A stretch of DNA of 64,000 bases. Source: Stutzerimonas stutzeri (GTDB taxonomy: Bacteria > Pseudomonadota > Gammaproteobacteria > Pseudomonadales > Pseudomonadaceae). The notes beneath the pieces are model-generated. The model worked only from the letters and a program-made list of their open reading frames with translations, was not told the origin of the DNA and ran no database searches. The stretch lies in contig NZ_CP036186.1 of assembly GCF_015291885.1 (NCBI RefSeq), positions 992,001 to 1,056,000 of the forward strand, read 5' to 3'. This document shows positions 51,779 through 59,886 of this stretch, piece by piece; position 1 is the stretch's first letter, and each line of letters begins with the position of its first letter. Made by a program: the position numbers and the translations under genes.

Positions 51779-53407
51779 ATGTCCGAGCAACTTCAGAATT
51801 GGTGGCGCGGCGGGGTGATCTATCAGGTCTACCCACGTAGTTTCTTCGACAGCAACGGCGACGGCGTGGGCGACCTGCCCGGCGTGCTGCACAAGCTGGA
51901 CTACATCGCCAGCCTCAACGTCGACGCCATCTGGCTGTCGCCTTTCTTCACCTCGCCGATGAAGGATTTCGGCTACGACGTGGCCGATTACCGCGGCGTC
52001 GATCCGCTGTTCGGCACGCTGGACGACTTCGTCCGGCTGGTCGAGGCGTGCCACGAACGCGGCATGCGCGTGCTGATCGACCAAGTGCTCAACCATTCCT
52101 CGGACCAGCACCCCTGGTTCGTGGAGAGCCGCTCCAGCCGCGACAACGACAAGGCCGACTGGTACGTCTGGGTCGACCCCAAGCCGGATGGCACCGTGCC
52201 GAACAACTGGCTGTCGGTGTTCGGCGGTCCGGCCTGGAGCTGGGACAGTCGGCGCCGGCAGTACTACCTGCATAACTTCCTCTCCAGCCAGCCGGACCTG
52301 AACTTCCATTGCCAGGCCGTGCAGGATCAGGTGCTCGATGATATGGAGTTCTGGCTCAAGCTCGGCGTAGACGGGTTCCGCCTGGATGCCGCGAACTTCT
52401 ACTTCCACGATGCCGAACTGCGCGACAACCCGCCAAATACCGAGATTCGCGAAGGCAGCATCGGTGTGCGTATCGACAACCCTTACGCCTACCAGCGCCA
52501 TATCTACGACAAGACACGGCCGGAAAACATGGATTTCCTCCGTCGTCTGCGTGCCCTGCTGCAGCGCTATCCCGGCGCGTCCTCGGTGGCCGAGATCGGC
52601 TGCGACGAATCGCTACGCACCATGGCCGCCTACACCAGCGGCGGCGACACGCTGCACATGGCGTATTCCTTCGACCTGCTCACCGAGCAGTGCAGCCCGG
52701 CCTATATCCGCCACACCGTGGAAGGCATCGAGCGCGAACTCGCGGACGGCTGGTCGTGCTGGTCCATGGGCAACCACGATGTGGTGCGGGTGATGACGCG
52801 CTGGGCCCTCAATGGCCGGCCCGACCCGGAGCGCGGCCGGCTGCTGATGGCATTGCTGTTGTCCCTGCGCGGCAGTGTCTGCCTCTATCAGGGCGAGGAG
52901 CTGGGCCTGCCGGAAGCGGAACTGCGCTACGAGGATCTGGTCGATCCGTACGGCATTACCTTCTGGCCGGAATTCAAGGGCCGCGACGGCTGCCGCACGC
53001 CGATGCCGTGGCAGAGCGAGGCGCATCATGCCGGCTTTACCGGTAGCCAGCCGTGGTTGCCGGTGGACGACTCGCACCGTTCGCTTTCCGTGGCGGCGCA
53101 GGAAGCCGATCCGCACTCGATGCTCAACTGCTACCGGCGCTTCCTCGGCTGGCGGCGCGAGCAGCGTCTGCTGATCGAGGGTGACATCCGCATGGTCTAC
53201 CATGACGACGCCTTGCTGGTGTTCGAGCGCCGGCTCGGGGGGGAGGTCTGGCTGTGCCTGTTCAACCTGGGCGACGTGCCGCGCAGCTACGAGCTGCCGG
53301 CCCAGGCGGTGCCGCTGGTGGACGTGCCGGCGAGCTTCGCCGAATACGATGGGCAATGGGCGCGCCTGCCGGCCCATGGTTTCGGCTACGTGCGTCTCGA
53401 GGGTTGA
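51779..53407 (+). CDS. cytoplasmic alpha-glucosidase (GH13, oligo-1,6-glucosidase type)
   Basis: This 542-residue enzyme has no signal peptide and GH13 subfamily 23-like sequence: WWRGGVIYQVYPRSFFDSNGDGVGDLPG, nucleophile Asp in GFRLDAANFY, acid Glu in VAEIGCDESL, and stabiliser Asp in GNHDVVRV. It would release glucose from imported maltodextrins, feeding glk. It starts 150 bases after maa and 82 bases before malK. Transglycosylating or alpha-1,6 activity cannot be excluded. Confidence 0.88.
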   Translation: MSEQLQNWWRGGVIYQVYPRSFFDSNGDGVGDLPGVLHKLDYIASLNVDAIWLSPFFTSPMKDFGYDVADYRGVDPLFGTLDDFVRLVEACHERGMRVLIDQVLNHSSDQHPWFVESRSSRDNDKADWYVWVDPKPDGTVPNNWLSVFGGPAWSWDSRRRQYYLHNFLSSQPDLNFHCQAVQDQVLDDMEFWLKLGVDGFRLDAANFYFHDAELRDNPPNTEIREGSIGVRIDNPYAYQRHIYDKTRPENMDFLRRLRALLQRYPGASSVAEIGCDESLRTMAAYTSGGDTLHMAYSFDLLTEQCSPAYIRHTVEGIERELADGWSCWSMGNHDVVRVMTRWALNGRPDPERGRLLMALLLSLRGSVCLYQGEELGLPEAELRYEDLVDPYGITFWPEFKGRDGCRTPMPWQSEAHHAGFTGSQPWLPVDDSHRSLSVAAQEADPHSMLNCYRRFLGWRREQRLLIEGDIRMVYHDDALLVFERRLGGEVWLCLFNLGDVPRSYELPAQAVPLVDVPASFAEYDGQWARLPAHGFGYVRLEG

Positions 53408-53489
53408 GCGAGATCCGGCAGCGGCGGGGTTGGCCCTCCGCTGCACCAGATAACGAGAGCTTGGCGGCATCCAACGGAGAACAACAACG

Positions 53490-54605
53490 ATGGCCAGTGT
53501 CACGCTGCGCGACATCTGCAAGAGTTACGACGGTACGCCGATCACCCGGCATATCGACCTGGAAATCGAGGACGGTGAGTTCGTCGTCTTCGTCGGTCCA
53601 TCCGGTTGCGGCAAATCCACCCTGCTGCGACTGATCGCCGGGCTGGAGGACATCACCTCGGGCGATCTGCTGATCGGTGACCAGCGGGTCAATGACCTGC
53701 CACCCAAGGATCGCTCGGTGGGCATGGTCTTTCAGTCCTATGCGCTTTATCCGCACATGACCGTTGCTGAGAACATGGCCTTCGGCCTCAAGCTCGCCAG
53801 CGTCGACAAGCGCGAGATCGCGCGCCGCGTGGAGGCGGTCGCGGAAATCCTGCAACTGGAAAAGCTGCTCGAACGCAAACCCAAGGACCTTTCCGGCGGT
53901 CAGCGCCAGCGCGTCGCCATCGGCCGCACCATGGTCCGCGAGCCAAAGGTCTTCCTCTTCGACGAACCCCTGTCGAACCTCGACGCCTTCCTCCGCGTGC
54001 AGATGCGCATCGAGATCGCCCGTCTGCACCAGCGCATCCGCTCCACCATGATCTACGTGACCCACGATCAGGTTGAAGCCATGACCCTGGCGGACAAGAT
54101 CGTGGTGCTCAATGCCGGCGAAATTGCCCAGGTCGGCCAACCGCTGCATCTGTACCACTACCCGAAGAACCGTTTCGTGGCAGGCTTTCTTGGCTCGCCC
54201 CAAATGAACTTCGTCGAGGTGCGGGCCATTTCCGCCAGCCCTGAAGCCGTCACCATCGAGCTGCCCAGCGGTTACCCACTGACCCTGCCGGTGGACGGCA
54301 GCGCGGTGAGCCCCGGCGACCCGCTCACCCTCGGCATCCGCCCCGAACACTTCGTCATGCCGGAAGAGGCCGACTTCACCTTCCACGGCCAGATCACCGT
54401 GGCCGAACGGCTGGGCCAGTACAACCTGCTGTACCTCACGCTGGAACGCCTGCAGGACGTCATCACCCTCTGCGTCGACGGCAACCTGCGCGTCACCGAA
54501 GGCGAAACCTTCGCCGCCGGCCTCAAGGCCGACAAGTGCCATCTGTTCCGTGAAAACGGCGAGGCCTGCACCCGGCACTATCGGGAGCCGGCGATTTACG
54601 GATGA
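53490..54605 (+). CDS. malK: maltose ABC transporter ATPase MalK
   Basis: This 371-residue ATPase has Walker A GPSGCGKST, Q-loop FQSYALYPH, signature LSGGQRQRVAIGR, Walker B VFLFDEPLSNLDA and H-loop VTHDQVEAM, then the C-terminal regulatory OB-type domain (LTLGIRPEHFVM). It powers MalEFG import. It is separated from malEFG by about 6.7 kb but sits in the same regulon, 82 bases after the alpha-glucosidase gene. No mal gene follows; 54606-54876 shows no gene. Confidence 0.93.
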   Translation: MASVTLRDICKSYDGTPITRHIDLEIEDGEFVVFVGPSGCGKSTLLRLIAGLEDITSGDLLIGDQRVNDLPPKDRSVGMVFQSYALYPHMTVAENMAFGLKLASVDKREIARRVEAVAEILQLEKLLERKPKDLSGGQRQRVAIGRTMVREPKVFLFDEPLSNLDAFLRVQMRIEIARLHQRIRSTMIYVTHDQVEAMTLADKIVVLNAGEIAQVGQPLHLYHYPKNRFVAGFLGSPQMNFVEVRAISASPEAVTIELPSGYPLTLPVDGSAVSPGDPLTLGIRPEHFVMPEEADFTFHGQITVAERLGQYNLLYLTLERLQDVITLCVDGNLRVTEGETFAAGLKADKCHLFRENGEACTRHYREPAIYG

Positions 54606-54876
54606 TTGGTTCAATACGCTGTGCGTAGAAGGGCAGCGCTGCGACAGGGCCCAATCGCCCTGCCGCGCCAGTCAGGGAGTAGGGCAGGCTTCGCGCTGCA
54701 CTTGCTGCAGGCGTCTGAACCAAGGGGCGCGACGCTAGGGGCGGTGCCCGCCGGCGTTGTCCTTCGCCCCATCCACCCTCCGCAAACACCGCGTTTGCAA
54801 TGCTGCGCCCGATGGAGGCTCGATAGCGCGCTATAGGGTGTACCATCGGGCTCTGCTCATCAGATAGTAGTCAGCC

Positions 54877-55311
54877 ATGTCCACGCTAAGCGAAGAGAGC
54901 CGCCAGATCGTAGCTTCTCTGGCGCACCGTGCTGGTCCCGATGCTGACACTGCACGAATTGCCGAAGCGATCGTCGCGATACTGCAGGATATAAGCGCAG
55001 CCCTTACGCCCATCATTGGTCAGCAAGGCGTGATCGCGCTTTATCGCCGCAGCCTGCATCTGTGTGCATCCACCCATCCTCGTTTGGCCTGCACGTATGA
55101 CAATTTGCAGACGCCGATGGATCTGATTGAACTCAAAACCGTACTCGTCGAGCAGGACGAAACCGACGCGCAGTTTTTCGGTGAGATGTTGCTGACTACT
55201 CTCTACGAGCTGCTGACCACGCTGATCGGGCCCTCGCTTACCGCACGTCTGCTTCGTGGCGTGTGGCAGCCTTCTTTGAGTGAAACCCCTTCGCAGGAAA
55301 ATTCGCCATGA
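54877..55311 (+). CDS. unknown helical protein encoded with a KaiC-like ATPase
   Basis: This 144-residue protein is predicted soluble and mainly helical. The central segment reads ALTPIIGQQGVIALYRRSLHLCASTHPRLACTYDN and the C-terminal half is rich in leucine (EMLLTTLYELLTTLIGPSLTARLLRGVW). I recognise no family. Its last codons overlap the kaiC-like start by four bases (ATGA), so the two are translationally coupled and probably act together. Confidence 0.65.
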   Translation: MSTLSEESRQIVASLAHRAGPDADTARIAEAIVAILQDISAALTPIIGQQGVIALYRRSLHLCASTHPRLACTYDNLQTPMDLIELKTVLVEQDETDAQFFGEMLLTTLYELLTTLIGPSLTARLLRGVWQPSLSETPSQENSP

Positions 55312-56786
55312 GCACCAAAGTAGCTATCAACCGTCTGGCCACCGGCGTGCCAGGACTGGACGAGGTGCTGGGCGGGGGGCTTCCGGAATTTTCGTTCAAC
55401 CTCATCGCCGGTCCGCCTGGCTGCGGCAAAACCACCCTCGCGCACCAGATGATGTTTGCCTTGGCGACGCCTGAACGCCCGGCGCTGTTCTTCACCGTGC
55501 TCGGCGAGCCGCCGCTGAAGATGCTGCGTTATCAACAGCAGTTCGACTTTTTCGACAGCGAAGCGATAAACCAGTCCATCCGCTATATCAACCTGGCCGA
55601 CGACACACTGGCCGGAGATCTGGACGAGGTACTGCGAAGGATCGTCAGCGAAGTCGAGATGCACTCGCCGTCACTGGTGTTCGTCGACTCATTTCGCTCC
55701 GTGGTACTGGCCAGCCAGACCCAGGACAACCCGAACAACAATTTGCCCCAGTTCATCCAGCAACTGGGCATGTGGATGACCACCTGGCAAGCGACGACCT
55801 TCCTGATCGGTGAGTACTTCACCGAAACCGACACCAATCCGATTTTCACCGTGGCCGATGGCCTGATCTGGTTACGCCAGAGCGTCGAGCGCAATTCCAT
55901 GGTGCGCAAGATGGAGATCATGAAGATGCGCGGCCAGCCGACCCTGCCGGGGCTGCACACCTTCCGCATCACCACTGGGGGGATCAAGGTCTTCGCACCG
56001 GCAATCGCCAATCTTTCGGTGGATGCGCCACCTGAGTCTCCGATCAAACGCTTGAAAATGGGCGTGCCCGCTTTGGACGAAATGCTCGGTGGCGGCCTGC
56101 CTCGGGGGTACTCGTTGCTGGTGGCAGGACCGTCGGGCTCGGGTAAGAGCATTCTGGCCGCGACCTTCCTGGCTGAAGGTGCGCGCAATGGCGAAACTGG
56201 CGTGATCGCCGTGTTCGAGCAACGGCCCAGCTACTCGCAAAACCCCAGGTTGGCCAGTTTGATCAACAGCGGCCAAGTTGGCCTGGTGGACAGCCGGGCG
56301 CCGGATCTGTCCATCGATGAAGTCGTCCAGTTGCTCCTGAGCGAGATCAGCCGATTGAAGGCCACCCGGGTGGTGATCGATTCGTTGTCGGGTTTCGAGC
56401 TGGCGCTGGCGCCGACCTTCCGTGAGGACTTCCGCGAGTCGCTGTCGCGCATGGTCACTGCGCTGAAGGGCACCGGGGTCAGCGTGTTGATGACCTCTGA
56501 GCTGGAGGACCGTTACACCGACTTGCGCTTCAGCCCCTACGGTACGGCGTTCATGACCGACGCGATCATCGTGCAGCGCTATATTGAAGTGGAAAGCCGC
56601 TTGCTGCGCATCATGGCGGTGGTCAAGGTACGTGCCAGCGCGCACTGCAATGAGCTGCGCCAATACCACATCGACGAAAATGGCCTGCAGATTCGCGACA
56701 TGCTGCCGGATCAAGAAGGACTGCTTGGTGGCCGACCCACAAGCAGCGTGCAGGATCGCCACACGCAGGACATAAAAAATGTTTGA
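55308..56786 (+). CDS. KaiC-like double-ATPase domain protein
   Basis: This 492-residue protein has two RecA-like KaiC domains. Domain 1 (about 8-240) has LDEVLGGGLPEF, Walker A AGPPGCGKTTL and Walker B LVFVDSFRS; domain 2 (about 245-470) has LDEMLGGGLPRG, Walker A AGPSGSGKSIL and Walker B RVVIDSLSGF. There is no KaiA or KaiB nearby, so this is a signalling relative rather than a clock. Such proteins are often paired with sensor kinases, and the next gene looks like one before the IS breaks it. Confidence 0.85.
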   Translation: MSTKVAINRLATGVPGLDEVLGGGLPEFSFNLIAGPPGCGKTTLAHQMMFALATPERPALFFTVLGEPPLKMLRYQQQFDFFDSEAINQSIRYINLADDTLAGDLDEVLRRIVSEVEMHSPSLVFVDSFRSVVLASQTQDNPNNNLPQFIQQLGMWMTTWQATTFLIGEYFTETDTNPIFTVADGLIWLRQSVERNSMVRKMEIMKMRGQPTLPGLHTFRITTGGIKVFAPAIANLSVDAPPESPIKRLKMGVPALDEMLGGGLPRGYSLLVAGPSGSGKSILAATFLAEGARNGETGVIAVFEQRPSYSQNPRLASLINSGQVGLVDSRAPDLSIDEVVQLLLSEISRLKATRVVIDSLSGFELALAPTFREDFRESLSRMVTALKGTGVSVLMTSELEDRYTDLRFSPYGTAFMTDAIIVQRYIEVESRLLRIMAVVKVRASAHCNELRQYHIDENGLQIRDMLPDQEGLLGGRPTSSVQDRHTQDIKNV

Positions 56787-56795
56787 GCCCAGCTC

Positions 56796-56964
56796 GTGAG
56801 CAGAGAGGAAGGCGAGGAGGGGCGTGAGACGGCCAATGCCGCTCACGAGCTCTTCCTGCTTGGGCAAAAGACCGTTGAGGCACGCGCCGTGTTGGCCGCG
56901 CTGCAAAATCAGTTGAGCGACGCCAGCAATCGACTGGTGGATACCCAGCAGGTCGAACAATTAA
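56796..56964 (+). pseudogene. 5' fragment of third gene of the KaiC-like operon, cut by ISL3-family element
   Basis: A GTG start ten bases after the KaiC-like stop opens a frame reading VSREEGEEGRETANAAHEL and continuing with a heptad-like helix (ARAVLAALQNQLSDASNRLVDTQQVEQL). After 56 codons the IS begins and the frame ends inside it. The coiled-coil start suits the linker of a sensor histidine kinase or response-regulator hybrid, but the rest is missing, so the identity is a guess. Confidence 0.65.
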
Positions 56965-58269
56965 GGTTCATCGCGCTTTCCCGGGGAAGGCGGCCTTGAT
57001 TTTCAGGAAGAAGTACTCCGAGTCCCGGAATCCATAGGCCATGCGCTTGATTACCTTGATGCGGTTGTTAACACCCTCAAGGACGCTGGTATGCATGTGG
57101 AAGTGAGCACTGGCAAGGATGCCTCGCGCGTATTTGCGCAGGTTGCGAGCGAAGCGTTGCAGCGGCGCGAGGTCGCTCTCGCGAGCATGTCGCAGCCAGG
57201 TTCGCCAGCGTCGCCAACCCTCTCGTACGCTGGGGGCGTACCAAACATCCTTCAGCGCATCCTTGAGCACATAGACCGTAGCCAACGGCTGGTTGGCAGC
57301 AAGCAGCTCCTGTAACTGCACGGCCTGTCCGTCCTTCAGGTTGTCGCGGTTGCGCAGCAGCAGCCAACGACTCTGCTTGACCGCCTTTCGTGCCGGCTTG
57401 TCTTCGCGCAGAAGGTTGGCCTGGTCGACCCGGATTCGGTCGATCACATCCCGACCGTAGCGCGCGACGACGTGAAACAGGTCGTACACCACTTCGGCCT
57501 GCGGGCAATGCTTCTTCACCTCCAGGTCGAAAGCCGTGTTCATGTCCATGGCCACCGCCTCAATCTGCTGGCAGTGCTCGCCGAGCAATTCAAAGAACGG
57601 GCGGATCGCCTCACGGCTGTTGCCGTGGCCGACCCACAGCACCCGTGTTCGCTCGGCGTCCATGATGACCGTGGCATAGCGATGCCCCTTGTGCAGGGCG
57701 AACTCGTCCATCACCAGGCGGCGGACACCGCTTGAATAGAAGGTGCCTACCTCGGCTTGCAGGCGGCGCTTGTCGAGCGTCTTGAGGGTGTGCCAGTGCA
57801 GGCCGGTGAGCTGGCTGACGTGGCTGATCGGCAGCAGCCGCAGCAAGCTTTCGAGCCAGACCTGTAACCGCCGGGTCAGGCGAGATGCAGGCTCCAGCCA
57901 GTCGATCCGCTCGGTCACCCGACCACAGTTCAGGCAATCGACTCGGCGCACGGGTAGTTGAAGCAAGACGCGCTGATCGAACAGATCACGATCGCGCACC
58001 AGACGAATTCGGCGCTCGTGAATCAACGGACTGAGCTGACCACAACGCCCGCACTTGGGCACTGAACCGGCTTGAGGCTCGAGCTCAATCAGAAGGGAGT
58101 TGTTGGCGGATGAACGGCAGGCAACGGCGTCATAGCCTGGCCAGAACGAGGCAAGATCAATAGGATGCACGGCGACAGCAGGGACAGGTGAAGGGTGTGT
58201 TTGGCGACTGCCAATTTACCTGCTTCCCTGACTGTCAACTCGCTCTTCCCCCAGAGTCCGCGAAGAACC
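56965..58269 (-). mobile_element. ISL3-family insertion sequence
   Basis: The element of about 1305 bp has terminal inverted repeats: GGTTCATCGCGCTTTCC at the left and, on the complement of the right end, GGTTCTTCGCGGACTC, agreeing at about 19 of the first 25 positions. The expected 8-base target duplication is not present: the left flank reads ACAATTAA and the right flank AGAAAAAG. It is therefore not a simple insertion into one site; the right end abuts a truncated IS110-family transposase. Confidence 0.78.
56968..58170 (-). CDS. ISL3-family transposase
   Basis: This 400-residue transposase has an N-terminal zinc ribbon (CGRCGQL and CLNCGRV), an HTH region (LLPISHVSQLTGLHWHTLKTLDKRRL) and a DDE core: Asp in RRLVMDEFALHKGHRYATV, Asp in AVAMDMNTAFD, Glu in SVLEGVNNRIKVIKRMAYG. 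Its stop codon lies within the left inverted repeat. The gene seems intact. It resembles elements found repeatedly in P. stutzeri, but the exact IS name needs a search. Confidence 0.9.
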   Translation of the reverse strand: MHPIDLASFWPGYDAVACRSSANNSLLIELEPQAGSVPKCGRCGQLSPLIHERRIRLVRDRDLFDQRVLLQLPVRRVDCLNCGRVTERIDWLEPASRLTRRLQVWLESLLRLLPISHVSQLTGLHWHTLKTLDKRRLQAEVGTFYSSGVRRLVMDEFALHKGHRYATVIMDAERTRVLWVGHGNSREAIRPFFELLGEHCQQIEAVAMDMNTAFDLEVKKHCPQAEVVYDLFHVVARYGRDVIDRIRVDQANLLREDKPARKAVKQSRWLLLRNRDNLKDGQAVQLQELLAANQPLATVYVLKDALKDVWYAPSVREGWRRWRTWLRHARESDLAPLQRFARNLRKYARGILASAHFHMHTSVLEGVNNRIKVIKRMAYGFRDSEYFFLKIKAAFPGKAR

Positions 58270-59122
58270 AGAAAAAGGCCATCGCGTCGTGCTCTTACAC
58301 CCTCGATACGTGCGCCCGTATCGGCGGCGCAACAAGACCGATCGCAACGACTGCGACGCCATTCTGGAAGCAGCGCGCTGCCAGGATATTCGCCCGGTGC
58401 CAGTCAAAAGTGTGCAACAGCAGCAAGTCCAACAGCTGCATAAGTTGCGTGAAGGTTGGAAGAAGTCCCGCGTACAGCGCATCAACCTGTTGCGCGGCAT
58501 CCTGCGCGAGTCTGGTGTTGAAGCACCGAACGGCATCAAGCCGTTTCTGCGCCAAGCATGCGAACTGATCGAACGGCCTGAAGTGCGTGCACTGCGCGGA
58601 GCGCTGCAAGTGGTGCTGGCCGAGATCAACCTCTATGAACAGTCGATGCGCGAGTGCGAAGAACAACTGGCACGCTGGCATGCGGACGATGAGATCGTGC
58701 ACAAGCTCGACGAAGTCAGTGGCATCGGCCTGCTAACCGCAAGTGCCTTTAAAACTGCAGTGGGCAAGCCCGAGCGCTTCGCCAGTGGCCGGCAGCTAAG
58801 TGCCTGGCTGGGCATGACGCCCAGCGAATACAGCAGTGGCGAGCGGCGGCGACTCGGGCGAATCAGCTGTAAGGGCAACGTCTACGTGCGCACCTTGCTG
58901 ATTCATTGTGCACGAGCGGCGCTACTGGCAGCCAAACGCTGCAAGGCGCGAACACCGGAGCGCCTGACCCAGCTGCAAATCTGGGCGCTGCAAACCGCCG
59001 AACGCATCGGCCACAACAAGGCCGCGGTGGCGCTGGCAAACAAACTGGTGAGGATCTGCTGGGCGGTGTGGTGCCATGAACGACGGTTCAGCGGTAACTG
59101 GCGCAGCACAAAACCCGCCTGA
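58270..59122 (+). pseudogene. IS110-family transposase, 5' truncated
   Basis: The frame is open from the ISL3 border and gives about 280 residues. It has the end of the RuvC-like domain (KTDRNDCDAILEAARC) and a complete C-terminal Transposase_20 domain (VSGIGLLTASAFKTAVGKPERFASGRQLSAWLGMTPSEYSSG) with the conserved serine region. Roughly the first 80 residues, including the first catalytic aspartates, are missing, cut exactly where the ISL3 element ends. It cannot be an active transposase. Confidence 0.82.
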
Positions 59123-59606
59123 TGGCGGGGGTAAATCAGAAAGGGTGTTTCTAGTGGTTGTGGTGAGAAGCGAGACTGTCGGAACAGGCGAGTCCTGCAG
59201 CGGAACAAGGCCGATAACAATCATGATCTTCGCGATCGCTTGAACGCTTGGCCCCCGCTGCGCGAACTACAGAATGGCCAGGGCAATGCCCAGAACAGGC
59301 CGGATATACGAATGCAACCGCGCTGACGACAGGATCGAAAAGCTATTCCTCACTGCTTGTGGGGAGCGCTAAAGGGGACAGATTTATTTTCCGCACCGCA
59401 CCGCACCGCACCGCACCGCGCCGTGCAGTAGGCGTAGCAGAACAGCATAGTGGGGGTTGGCTTTGCGGTGATGGAATGAGAGGCGTCGGGAGGACGAGGC
59501 AGGCATCTTGCGCAAAATAGGCCGCTTGTGAACCTCAAGCGTTTGTTGGCAGCTACTCCAACCCGTTATCTGAAAGCTCCATACCGTCTTTCGACAGCAC
59601 AAAGAA
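59123..59606. other. intergenic region with IS debris and a CCGCA microrepeat
   Basis: No credible gene is seen. The segment contains AAAGGGGACAGATTTATTTT at 59371-59390, a motif I often associate with transposon ends, directly followed by five exact copies of CCGCA and one variant (59391-59420). It joins the IS110 remnant to the island. Confidence 0.5.
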
Positions 59607-59640
59607 AAAGCCCCGAGAATCTCAAGATTCTCGGGGCTTT
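59607..59640. terminator. strong bidirectional terminator-like hairpin
   Basis: AAAGCCCCGAGAATC and GATTCTCGGGGCTTT are perfect 15-bp arms around a four-base loop. A/T runs flank both sides, so it could stop transcription in either direction. No gene is clearly attached to it now, suggesting the neighbour was lost. Confidence 0.8.
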
Positions 59641-59663
59641 GTGTTTGGTGCCGGGGTCGTTTG

Positions 59664-59742
59664 AACCTGTATTCTAAGCTATTGTTTTTTATAGATTTTA
59701 ACTTTGTTTAAAAACAAAGGGATACAGGTAGGGATACAGGTT
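59664..59742. repeat. AACCTGTAT / ATACAGGT repeats, candidate recombination site
   Basis: AACCTGTAT at 59664-59672 is inverted as ATACAGGTT at 59734-59742; a near copy ATACAGGTA precedes it at 59722-59730, giving two direct units of GGGATACAGGT. The stretch lies where GC content drops, at the left edge of the island carrying the recombinase at 62383. A role as attachment site is inference. No gene is seen from 59641 to 59886. Confidence 0.4.
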
Positions 59743-59886
59743 GCTATGGAGTGGATAAATCTACAAAGCTGAGCACCCCGCAGCTATTCGGTTCAGATCC
59801 TCCTTTAGCAGTCAAACCGCCCCTAATCGTGTAACTGGAAGTTCTGCAACAGTGATCTAGTCGAAGTGCTCAAGAACCTGGCTGGG

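Noticed and set aside
59641..59680. tRNA 3' end at the island border
   Set aside because: GGTGCCGGGGTCGTTTGAACC looks tRNA-like but no acceptor, D or anticodon arms can be formed around it.
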